Source: Coriobacteriaceae bacterium
Lineage (GTDB): Bacteria; Actinomycetota; Coriobacteriia; Coriobacteriales; Atopobiaceae
DNA: 38,075 bases
Assembly (NCBI GenBank): GCA_003862195.1
Contig: QOUO01000016.1
Span: forward strand, 1-38,075
Direction of reading: 5' to 3'
Both the position numbers and the translations under genes were made by a program. The notes beneath the pieces were generated by a model. It saw nothing but the letters and a program-made list of their open reading frames with translations, did no database searches and was not told where the DNA came from. Below are positions 26,144 through 33,181 of the stretch, one piece after another (position 1 is the stretch's first letter; each line of letters begins with the position of its first letter).

Positions 26144-26159
26144 GTTACGAATACGAAAC
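26144..26159 (+). promoter_or_regulatory. Second GlnR-like box, opposite orientation
   Basis: GTTAC-GAATAC-GAAAC on the plus strand matches the same 5-6-5 pattern and starts two bases after the first box. The pair is back-to-back between glnN and the DUF1295 gene. Confidence 0.4.
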
Positions 26160-26185
26160 CGTTTCCCAACCGTTTCGCTCCGGAC

Positions 26186-26195
26186 GAGAAGGACG
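26186..26195 (+). repeat. Dispersed motif GAGAAGGACG, intergenic copy
   Basis: An exact copy in the glnN upstream region, preceded by CGGAC. It lies just downstream of the GlnR-like boxes and outside any supported gene. Confidence 0.65.
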
Positions 26196-26334
26196 TGCCG
26201 CCGGTGTCGCCGCGGCAACACGCTCGCCGCATTCACGTGCGTGCGCGGCGCCGGGTGCCATATGCTAGGAAAACTTGCCCAAAGGTCCATGGGCAACGTT
26301 CCGAAAGTTTCCAACCTTATGGTATGGAGTGCAT

Positions 26335-27129
26335 ATGACCTGGTTCCTCATCGTGTTCGCGGTCGCGCTGGCGGCAAGCGCCTGCGGCTTCAAGAAGTAC
26401 GTCTGGTTCATCTCCATCGGCTACGGCGCGGCCGTGGCCGCCATCGGCGTCGTGCTCCTGCTGGCCTTTGGCGCGCAGGCGCCCCTGGCGGCCTGCCTGC
26501 AGGCGGCGCTCCTCGTGGCGTACGGCGTGCGCCTTGCGGGCTACCTTGCGTACCGCGAGGTCAAGAGCCGCACGTACAACCAGAAGATGCGTGGCGAGAT
26601 CAAGTCGAACGACGGCGTGGGCATGGGCGCCCGTGTGGGAATCTGGGTCTCCGCCGCGCTGCTCTACGCGTGCGAGACGTCCCCCGTGCTCTTCCGTATG
26701 GGCTCCGGGGCGTCCACGGACGTCCTTCTCGTCCTGGGGCTCGTCATATCCGTCTTTGGCCTCGCCTTCGAGACCGCGGCCGACCTGCAGAAGAGCGCCG
26801 CAAAGCGCCGCAACCCGCGCCGGTTTGTGGACAGCGGTCTGTACCGCATCGTGCGCTGCCCCAACTACCTGGGCGAGCTCCTCATCTGGACAGGTGTCTT
26901 CGTGTCCGGTCTGGGCGTGTACGAGGGCGCGGCGCAGTGGGTGGCGGCGCTTGCCGGCTACCTGGGGATCGTGTACGTGATGTTCGGCGGCGCCAGGCGT
27001 CTGGAGATGCGGCAGAACCGCAGCTACGGCAAGGACCCGGCGTATCAGGCGTACGTGCGCAGCACGCCGATCCTCATCCCCTTTGTGCCGCTGTACAGCG
27101 TAGAGAAGTACACGTGGCTCGTGGCGTAG
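26335..27129 (+). CDS. DUF1295 membrane protein (steroid 5-alpha-reductase fold)
   Basis: This 264-residue polytopic protein belongs to the DUF1295/isoprenylcysteine methyltransferase-like group. The C-terminal signature is RFVDSGLYRIVRCPNYLGEL, followed by LLIWTGVFVSGLG and a later YGKDPAYQAYVRSTPILIPF. About six membrane segments are visible. Members are thought to reduce or methylate lipid-like substrates, but the substrate is unknown. ATG 26335 follows GGAGTGC; an open frame to 26275 is unsupported. Its leader has a small hairpin (TTGCCCA 26275-26281 with TGGGCAA 26290-26296). A motif copy encodes Val-Leu-Leu in a membrane segment. It is divergent from glnN. Confidence 0.82.
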   Translation: MTWFLIVFAVALAASACGFKKYVWFISIGYGAAVAAIGVVLLLAFGAQAPLAACLQAALLVAYGVRLAGYLAYREVKSRTYNQKMRGEIKSNDGVGMGARVGIWVSAALLYACETSPVLFRMGSGASTDVLLVLGLVISVFGLAFETAADLQKSAAKRRNPRRFVDSGLYRIVRCPNYLGELLIWTGVFVSGLGVYEGAAQWVAALAGYLGIVYVMFGGARRLEMRQNRSYGKDPAYQAYVRSTPILIPFVPLYSVEKYTWLVA

Positions 27130-27135
27130 CGCCTC

Positions 27136-27162
27136 GGGACCCGACGCGGTTCCCAGGGTCCC
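27136..27162 (+). terminator. Weak hairpin after the DUF1295 gene
   Basis: GGGACCC (27136-27142) pairs with GGGTCCC (27156-27162) around a 13-base loop, seven bases after the stop. No strong T run follows, so termination may be partial. Confidence 0.4.
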
Positions 27163-27186
27163 GCTATTGTTACGTGATTTCTGTCA

Positions 27187-27192
27187 TATAAT
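27187..27192 (+). promoter_or_regulatory. Consensus -10 box TATAAT before the ABC operon
   Basis: A perfect TATAAT 82 bases before the small gene. The nearest -35-like TTGTTA is only 14 bases upstream, so an activator or a different sigma contact may be involved. Confidence 0.45.
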
Positions 27193-27273
27193 GGGCGGAC
27201 CGGCGCGCGCAGAGCGACCGGAGCGCCAGACGGCGCACTTACGTATATGACACCTGTCTGATGGGAGAGGCAC

Positions 27274-27687
27274 ATGGCGGAAGAGAAGACCGAGGGTAAG
27301 GGCACGATCGACCTCACACAGGAGCTGGGAAAGATCGCGGCTGAGGCGCCCGAGGTGCCGGGGGTCCTGGAGGAGCTTGGCTTCGAGCAGCCCGACCCCG
27401 CGAAGACCGTGCTCGAGGCATGCGAGGACGCCGGCGTGGACGCGTCGATCGTGGCGCTTGCCCTTCTCGCCGAGGGCTATGACGTGGAAGGCTACGAGAG
27501 CGAGGACGGCGGCGTCGCCGCAAGGGCGTTCGACACCGTGCTGACCGCGCTCTTCGATCCCACGAGCGACCTGATGCCCGACGCGTCCGGCTCCGACGCG
27601 CCGATGCTCGCGCACATGGAGGCGGCCGTCCGCCGTGCCCAGCGCGAGGGCAACCTTCCCGGGTGCCAGTGCCACCGCAAGGGATAG
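27274..27687 (+). CDS. Hypothetical acidic protein, 137 aa
   Basis: I do not recognise a family. The protein is acidic and predicted helical, with a core (VLEELGFEQPDPAKTVLEAC then EDAGVDASIVALALLAEGYD) that could be a small helical bundle domain. The C-terminus ends CQCHRKG, and Cys49 in EACEDAG adds a third Cys; with the His this could bind metal, which is speculation. ATG 27274 has GGGAGAGG. It leads a set with the solute-binding lipoprotein (83 bases later) and the fused ABC transporter, so a role linked to that transport is possible. Confidence 0.65.
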   Translation: MAEEKTEGKGTIDLTQELGKIAAEAPEVPGVLEELGFEQPDPAKTVLEACEDAGVDASIVALALLAEGYDVEGYESEDGGVAARAFDTVLTALFDPTSDLMPDASGSDAPMLAHMEAAVRRAQREGNLPGCQCHRKG

Positions 27688-27770
27688 ACTGAAGGCGTTC
27701 TTATGTTTGCGTAGCGCCGTGCGCGCCGGGTGGTCCGGCGGCGTGCGGCGTGACTTGAGGGGAGAAGTGC

Positions 27771-28859
27771 ATGAGCAGGAACATGACGCGTCGCGAGGCG
27801 CTTGCGACCTTCGCGGGACTGGGTTTTGCCGGGGTGCTTTCCGCGTGCGGGAATTCCGGTTCCGACGGGAGCGACAGCTCCTCCTCCGCCAAGAAGGCGA
27901 GCTCCAAGAAGAAGTCCGAGGACGTCGTCGTCCGCGTCGCCTCGCTCAAGGGGCCGACGACCATCGGCCTCGTGCAGATGATGAACTCGACCACGGGCAT
28001 CCCCGAGTCCGGCGCGTCGCTTCCGGCGAGCAACAAGGCCAAGGCGGGCTCCGGCGTGACGTACGCGTACTCCGTCAGCGCGGCGCCGGACGAGATCCTT
28101 CCCCTCGTGATCCAGGGCAAGGTGGACATCGCGTGCGTGCCGTCCAACGTGGGCTCCGTCCTGTACAACAAGACGAACGGCAAGATCAAGGTGATCGACC
28201 TCAACACGCTGGGCGTGCTGAGCGTGGTCACGGGTGACTCGAGCGTGAAGAAGTTCAAGGACCTGGCCGGCAAGACGGTCTACATCTCCGGCAAGGGCTC
28301 GAGCCCCGAGTACGTCCTCAACTACCTGCTTGACAAGGCGGGCATCAAGGACCAGGTGACCCTCGAGTGGAAGAGCGAGCACACCGAGGTCGCGGCCGTG
28401 CTGGCCAAGGACACCAATGCGGTGGGCGTGCTGCCGCAGCCGTTCACGACGGCGACGCTGGTGCAGGTGCCTGCGCTGAAGGCGCCCATCGACCTGACGG
28501 ACGTGTGGAAGAAGTACGCGAAGGACGGCAGCCAGTTCGTGATGGGTACGACCATCGTGCGCAGCAAGTTTGCGGATGAGTACCCGGGCGCCGTGCAGGA
28601 CTTCCTCGAGCGCCACGCGAAGTCGGTCAAGACGGTCAAGGCGGACCCCTCCGGCACCGCGTCGCTGGTCGTGAAGGCGGGCATCGTAGCGAAGGAGGCC
28701 ATCGCGAAGAAGGCCATCCCCGAGTGCAACGTGGTCTGCATCACCGGCAAGAAGATGAAGAAGGGCCTGGAGGGCTACCTCAAGGTGCTGTACAAGGCGG
28801 ACAAGACGTCCGTCGGCGGTGCCCTGCCCGCGGACGACTTCTACTACCTGGGCGAGTAG
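27771..28859 (+). CDS. ABC solute-binding lipoprotein (NMT1/TauA-like)
   Basis: This 362-residue protein has a signal with twin Arg (MSRNMTRREALATF) and a lipobox LSAC, Cys26, so it is a lipoprotein and may use Tat. After a Ser/Lys linker, the two-lobe binding domain follows (VRVASLKGPTTIGLVQMMNS; ILPLVIQGKVDIACVPSNVG; FKDLAGKTVYISGKGSSPEY). The wording fits the NitT/TauT/NMT1 class (nitrate, taurine, thiamine precursors), but the ligand is not predictable. ATG 27771 follows GAGGGGAGAAG, a variant of the dispersed motif. It is 17 bases from the ABC permease-ATPase. Confidence 0.88.
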   Translation: MSRNMTRREALATFAGLGFAGVLSACGNSGSDGSDSSSSAKKASSKKKSEDVVVRVASLKGPTTIGLVQMMNSTTGIPESGASLPASNKAKAGSGVTYAYSVSAAPDEILPLVIQGKVDIACVPSNVGSVLYNKTNGKIKVIDLNTLGVLSVVTGDSSVKKFKDLAGKTVYISGKGSSPEYVLNYLLDKAGIKDQVTLEWKSEHTEVAAVLAKDTNAVGVLPQPFTTATLVQVPALKAPIDLTDVWKKYAKDGSQFVMGTTIVRSKFADEYPGAVQDFLERHAKSVKTVKADPSGTASLVVKAGIVAKEAIAKKAIPECNVVCITGKKMKKGLEGYLKVLYKADKTSVGGALPADDFYYLGE

Positions 28860-28876
28860 CTGCCTGAATACGAGTC

Positions 28877-30304
28877 GTGCGGGGAAGGCTTGCTGACATA
28901 GTGAGGAGGCTCGCGCCTGTCGCGCTGTGGGTGTGCGTGTGGCAGGTCGCGAGCCTTGTCGTGGGGAGCGGCATCCTGCTGGCCGGTCCCGTGGACACGG
29001 TTGTGAGGCTGGCGTCGCTCCTGGGCGATGCCAGCTTCCTTTCGACGGTGGGGTTCTCGCTCGTGCGGATCGTCGTCGGCTTTGCGCTGGGGTTTGCGGG
29101 CGCGGTGGCGCTCGCGTTTGCCGGGGCGCGTTGGGGCGTGGTGCGCACGATCTTCTCGCCCGCGTTGAGCGTGCTCAAGAGCGTGCCCATCGTCTGCGTG
29201 ATCGTGCTGCTGCTCATGTGGGTTGGCGCTGGCAGCGTGTCCGCCGTGGCGGTGTTCTTGGCCGTGTTCCCGGCGGTGTTCTTTAGCTGCTCCGAGGCGC
29301 TTGACAACGTGGACGCAAAGACGGGCGAGATGCTCGAGGTCTTTGGCGTGCCGCGCGTGCGGCGGCTGCTCGCGCACGTCTGGCCCGAGGTGCTGCCGTA
29401 CCTGGTGGGCACGAGCCGGAACGTGTGCGGCATGGCGTGGAAGGCGGGCGTCGCGGCGGAGCTCATCGGGAGCCCGATGGGGTCGATCGGCGAGCGCATC
29501 TACCAGTCGAAGCTCCTGCTTGAGACTGCGGACCTGTTTGCGTGGACCATCGTGATCGTGGTGATGTCGTGGCTGTGCGAGCGCGCCTTTGTGGCGGTGC
29601 TTGCGCGCACGGGATCGTGGGCACTGCGGGCGAGCCTGCGCGTCGGGCGACCGAGGCGTACGGTTGGCGTAGGGGAGTGTGGCGCGCGCACTGACGGGGT
29701 GCGCCGCGGTGAGGTCGTGCTGGATGGCGTCACGATCGGCTACCCCGGACGCGTGGTGGCGAGGGGCGTCCGCATGGACGTGACGCCTGGTGAGCGCGTG
29801 ATCTGCTCGGACGCGTCCGGCGCGGGCAAGACGACGCTGCTGCGGACCGTGGCGGGACTCCAGCCGGCGCTTGCCGGCACTTGCGCCGTTGGCGGAGCCG
29901 TGACGATGGCCTTCCAGGACGTGCGGCTGATTGGCGGCATGTCTGCGGTGCAGAACCTGCTGCTTGTGATTGGTTCGAGCCGTGACGACGGGGCGCGGGA
30001 TCGCGCGCGGGAGCTCCTGGCGGAGCTTCTGCCTGCGGAGACGCTGAACGTTCCCGTGGACCAGCTTTCTGGCGGGCAGCGCCGCAGGGTCGAGCTTGCC
30101 CGGGCCATCGCCGCGCCGGGCGACGTGGTGCTGCTGGACGAGCCGTTCGCGTCGCTGGACGCCGCATCGCACGAGGTGGCCGCGCGGTTTGTGACGGGCC
30201 ACCTTGGGGGACGCACGCTGATAGTCGCCTCGCACGAGGCTGGCGACGCCGAGCGACTGGACGCCACGGCGTACTCGCTGGGCGGGACTGCGGCCGAGGC
30301 CTAG
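28877..30304 (+). CDS. Single-chain ABC permease-ATPase fusion
   Basis: This is a 475-residue protein. Residues 1 to ~255 are a BPD-type permease of the NitT/TauT/SsuC class (FAGARWGVVRTIFSPALSVL, then KSVPIVCVIVLLLMWVGAGS; the EAA loop is FGVPRVRRLLAHVWPEVLPY). From ~270 it continues as an ABC ATPase: Walker A SDASGAGKTTLLR near 312, Q-loop AFQDVRLIGG, signature LSGGQRRRVELARAI near 396, Walker B VVLLDEPFASLD near 416, and H-loop VASHEAG. These are normally separate proteins; the ATPase is short (~205 residues). GTG 28877 has a poor ribosome site; GTG 28901 lies 12 bases after GGGGAAGG and is an alternative. A motif copy on the opposite strand (29152-29161) lies in the permease. Confidence 0.85.
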   Translation: MRGRLADIVRRLAPVALWVCVWQVASLVVGSGILLAGPVDTVVRLASLLGDASFLSTVGFSLVRIVVGFALGFAGAVALAFAGARWGVVRTIFSPALSVLKSVPIVCVIVLLLMWVGAGSVSAVAVFLAVFPAVFFSCSEALDNVDAKTGEMLEVFGVPRVRRLLAHVWPEVLPYLVGTSRNVCGMAWKAGVAAELIGSPMGSIGERIYQSKLLLETADLFAWTIVIVVMSWLCERAFVAVLARTGSWALRASLRVGRPRRTVGVGECGARTDGVRRGEVVLDGVTIGYPGRVVARGVRMDVTPGERVICSDASGAGKTTLLRTVAGLQPALAGTCAVGGAVTMAFQDVRLIGGMSAVQNLLLVIGSSRDDGARDRARELLAELLPAETLNVPVDQLSGGQRRRVELARAIAAPGDVVLLDEPFASLDAASHEVAARFVTGHLGGRTLIVASHEAGDAERLDATAYSLGGTAAEA

Positions 30305-30347
30305 GAAGCCCAGCGTCGGCAAGAATTTTCTGCCCTTGTGTAACTGG

Positions 30348-30405
30348 AGGGGGTTTGTGTGTGATTGCCGGCTCCGGTCGAGGTGGCAAGGCACACAAAC
30401 CCCCT
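30348..30405 (+). terminator. Long hairpin after the ABC operon
   Basis: A perfect 14-bp stem (30348-30361 with 30392-30405) closes a 30-base loop, inside which TTGCC and GGCAA can pair again. It lies 43 bases after the ABC stop. No T run follows, so it may be a terminator, an mRNA-stabilising fold, or the edge of a repeat element. Confidence 0.5.
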
Positions 30406-30410
30406 TGAAG

Positions 30411-30945
30411 TGCAATATGGCGCCGAGAACTTGGTCGCTAGGCACCATCAAGGTCGTGTGAGGCTGATGATCAGTCGAGACAGTGTGAATTAGATGCATA
30501 GATGACACCATGCATCCATATTATTGCATCAGAAATTGCGCGCCCTCCTCTTGGGTGGAGTGCTGCTTAGAAATGTGCGGCATCTGGGCGCCTCTGGACT
30601 CGAGAATGCTTGGCGTCGCATCCCAATCAAGGCTCCGGAGGCACCAAGTCCGCTCTTCGAAGGGCTGCAGGCTATCTCGCAGGCGCTTCCCCAGATGGCG
30701 CGGAGCCAGACCTTGGCCGTTGGCGCCATGCATGGTCATCCAAAGCACCCAGAACGAGGGATTCTTTCAACGTCCGTCCTCGCAACTCCCAATTCGGCTT
30801 GCTGCTTTGTACTGGGACTATTTGATTAAAAGACATACACGCTTAGCAGTCATTCATACCATAAAATAGGTCATTCGTACCAGATTCAAGTGTGATGGTA
30901 GCGTGTGCGGGCGGTGTGCGCAGCGTGAAGCGCATGTGTAACTTA
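30411..30945. other. AT-richer gap without a supported gene
   Basis: About 530 bases are visibly AT-richer than the flanks. Several short open frames exist on both strands (for example 30524-30829 plus and 30521-30748 minus), but none has a ribosome site, typical codon use or a recognisable domain. It may be a decayed gene or mobile-element remnant, or hold a non-coding RNA; no known RNA core was seen. Direct repeats lie at its right end. Confidence 0.45.
30849..30882. repeat. Direct repeats GTCATTCRTACCA
   Basis: GTCATTCATACCA (30849-30861) and GTCATTCGTACCA (30870-30882) start 21 bases apart, two helical turns, the spacing expected of paired sites for a DNA-binding protein. They lie 120-150 bases before the amidotransferase gene. 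Confidence 0.5.
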
Positions 30946-31005
30946 CATAGTCGTATTTCCTTTAGGGTATCTTCTCCAAGTCGTCAATAGGAAGGAACGA
31001 CTATG
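30946..31005 (+). promoter_or_regulatory. Inverted repeat covering ribosome site and start codon
   Basis: CATAGTCGT (30946-30954) is complementary to ACGACTATG (30997-31005), which includes the ATG, and TCCTT (30958-30962) to AAGGA (30992-30996), the ribosome site. In RNA this makes a 14-bp stem with a three-base bulge that would hide translation start. TGTAACTTACA (30937-30947), a small palindrome, adjoins. It could equally be an operator if transcription starts inside the loop. Confidence 0.5.
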
Positions 31006-31776
31006 TGCATGATGCTTGCCATCGATACCAGCAAGCCCATTGTTGCTAACGACCTGCTTGGCTCCCTGTTCTCTCACGGCAACGACCATCCCGAGGGCTG
31101 GGGCCTCTCATATCTGCCCGCCGGAGACGAAACGAGACCCGCGACCGTCCGCGAGGCCAAGAACGCCGCCGTCAGCGAGCGCGTCCAGGCAATCCTGCGC
31201 GAGCCCGTCGAGACAGCGCACCTGATCGCGCACATCCGCAAGGCGTCCGTCGGCTCCGCGAAGCTCGAGAACTGCCATCCGTTCGAGAAGGACGACCACG
31301 AGGGCAGGACGTGGGTGCTGGCCCACAACGGCACGATGTTCGAGCCCGGCGCCACCCAGCCCTACTACGCCCAGCGCAAGGGCACCACGGACAGCGAGGC
31401 GATCCTGCCGTACCTGGTCGAGGCATCCGACATGGCCGTCGCGCAGGGCGCGGACGAGGCCGGCCGCATCGAGGCCATCGACCGCGCCATCCAGGCCATC
31501 GCGCCCGGCAACAAGCTCAACCTCGCCTTTGGCGACGGGACGCACACCTACGCGTACACCAACGACGTCAACAAGACCCTCTGGCGCCTCAGGCTCGATG
31601 ACGGCTGGGCGTTCGCAACGGCGCCGCTCGACGGCCGCGCCTGGGAGCCCATGCAGCTCTGCCAGCTGCAGGCCGTGAGCGACGGCGAGATGGACTACGA
31701 GGGCACGCCCGGCACGGGCACCTTCACGTCCGACAACGTCGAGTACCTCCGCATGCTCGAGCTGCTGAGCGCCTAG
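31003..31776 (+). CDS. Class II glutamine amidotransferase (YafJ-like)
   Basis: This 257-residue Ntn hydrolase has the nucleophile Cys2 (MCMMLAID), exposed after Met removal, so no propeptide is needed. Glutamine-site features include EGWGLSYLP, AHLIAHIRKASVG and WVLAHNGTMFEP, and TDSEAILPYLVE resembles the TDSE block of PurF and YafJ. No synthase domain follows, so it is a stand-alone amidase-type member whose acceptor is unknown. A strong AGGAAGGA site precedes it, inside a possible hairpin. A motif copy encodes FEKDD. Confidence 0.88.
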   Translation: MCMMLAIDTSKPIVANDLLGSLFSHGNDHPEGWGLSYLPAGDETRPATVREAKNAAVSERVQAILREPVETAHLIAHIRKASVGSAKLENCHPFEKDDHEGRTWVLAHNGTMFEPGATQPYYAQRKGTTDSEAILPYLVEASDMAVAQGADEAGRIEAIDRAIQAIAPGNKLNLAFGDGTHTYAYTNDVNKTLWRLRLDDGWAFATAPLDGRAWEPMQLCQLQAVSDGEMDYEGTPGTGTFTSDNVEYLRMLELLSA

Positions 31777-31808
31777 GCGCGGGCTCCCGCATCAATCGTC
31801 AAACAACA

Positions 31809-31838
31809 GCGGCCGGGTGGCACACGCCTCCCGGCCGC
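31809..31838. terminator. Hairpin between convergent amidotransferase and AI-2E genes
   Basis: A perfect 9-bp stem GCGGCCGGG/CCCGGCCGC (31809-31817 with 31830-31838), with two more inner pairs, lies between the two stop codons. No T run; it may serve both strands. Confidence 0.5.
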
Positions 31839-31909
31839 AGTCATGCCCAGGGGAGAAGTGCGGCTCCCAATCGCCGCGGCCCCATCCCAAAGAAGCGCTC
31901 TGCCCCGGT

Positions 31910-33124
31910 TCACTCCTCCGCTGCCGGCTCCTCCGTCGCAGCGGCCGTGCCATCGCCCGCGCGCCGCGCCGCCCGCCAGGCCACGTAGCGCTCGAAGTAG
32001 ATCTTCACCATCGCCGCGCACGGCACCGCCACGAACATGCCCACGAGCCCGCCGATCTTGCCGCCCACGATGAGCGCCACGATCACGGCGATGGGGTGCA
32101 CCTCCACCGAGTCCGCGAGGATCTTGGGGTTCACGATCTGCCCGTCCACAAACTGGATCACGGCGAGCACGATGGCGGCCACCACGAGCCTTCCCAGGTC
32201 GCCCGCCACAAGGCAGGAAAGCGCGGTCGCCGCGTACGCCACGATCGGCCCCACGTAGGGGATGAGGTTCCCCAGCCCCGTGGCGATGCCGATCAGGAGC
32301 GCATACGGCACGCCCAGCACCTCGAGCGCAATCGAGACGGCGACCCCCATCAGCAGCGCGTCGATCACCTGGCCGCGCATGTAGCCAGCAAACGCGCGCC
32401 GCGCGTCCATCGCAAACGTGTGCAGGTGACCGTACGCCTTCCCACCCATGAGCGCCCGCAGCGTGCGGTCCCAGTAGGCGGCCAGGTTGCTGCCGTCAAT
32501 CAAAAAGTAGACGCAAAAGATCGTGGCGAACACCGTGTCCGAGGCAAACGTCCTCACGGCGTCCACGCCCGAGCTTACGGTCTTGCCGATGCTCCCGCCG
32601 CCGGACGTGAAGACCCCCACGACGGAGCCCACGACCTCGTCCACGTCGGCCCGCGAGCCACCCAGCGACGTGGCCAGCCGCACGACCCCGTCGTACGCGG
32701 CGGACATGCTGTCGCCCACGTAGTCCACCAGCTCGGAGAGGTTCCCCGGCGACACCGCGCGGATGCTGTCCGTCACAAAGGCGAGAAGAACAGAGACGAC
32801 CGCGGCCACGATCCCGGCCGTCAGCAGCACCACGGCCACGACCGCGAGCGCGTGTCGCGCCCGGTCAGCGCCGGAAAGCGGCCGTACCTTCGCAAACAGC
32901 CGGTCGAACCTGGTGACCAGCGGCCACAGCAGGCATGCCACCAGCCCGCCCGCTATGAGCGGGTTCAGGATCGCGAGCACCCACGCGCAGCCCGCGCCGA
33001 TGCCCCGGGCGATCTCCGCAAGGTGCACGCCCACGTAGGAGACGAGCGCCAGCGCGATGCCCGTCGCGATCACGTAGCGGCTGATGGTAGAGTACTTGCT
33101 GTCGTTCAGTCCAAAGCGGCTCAA
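31910..33124 (-). CDS. AI-2E family transporter (PerM/YdiK-like)
   Basis: This 404-residue membrane protein has the AI-2E family pattern: N-terminal segments (YVIATGIALALVSYVGVHLA, then ILNPLIAGGLVACLLWPLVT), a soluble middle part, then the conserved C-terminal block with LLIGIATGLGNLIPYVGPIV, AAIVLAVIQFVDGQIVNPKI and HPIAVIVALIVGGKIGGLVG. Members export small solutes or act as Na+/H+ antiporters; the name does not prove autoinducer transport. I chose the TTG at 33122-33124 because GGGAGG lies seven bases upstream and the frame beyond is a shadow of yaaA on the other strand. The tail is acidic and Ala-rich. Confidence 0.9.
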   Translation of the reverse strand: MSRFGLNDSKYSTISRYVIATGIALALVSYVGVHLAEIARGIGAGCAWVLAILNPLIAGGLVACLLWPLVTRFDRLFAKVRPLSGADRARHALAVVAVVLLTAGIVAAVVSVLLAFVTDSIRAVSPGNLSELVDYVGDSMSAAYDGVVRLATSLGGSRADVDEVVGSVVGVFTSGGGSIGKTVSSGVDAVRTFASDTVFATIFCVYFLIDGSNLAAYWDRTLRALMGGKAYGHLHTFAMDARRAFAGYMRGQVIDALLMGVAVSIALEVLGVPYALLIGIATGLGNLIPYVGPIVAYAATALSCLVAGDLGRLVVAAIVLAVIQFVDGQIVNPKILADSVEVHPIAVIVALIVGGKIGGLVGMFVAVPCAAMVKIYFERYVAWRAARRAGDGTAAATEEPAAEE

Positions 33125-33181
33125 GGCAGCCTCCCGGTCGGTCGCGTCCTCGTGCCAAGAATGATACTGGAGGGCGCCGCC

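Noticed and set aside
30510-30869. Short open frames in the AT-rich gap
   Set aside because: No ribosome site, no domain, and overlapping alternatives on both strands; kept only as an unexplained gap.
31817-33181. Upstream extension of the yaaA frame
   Set aside because: It lies antisense to the well-supported AI-2E transporter gene and has no conserved motif; GTG 33182 with GGAGGG is the better start.
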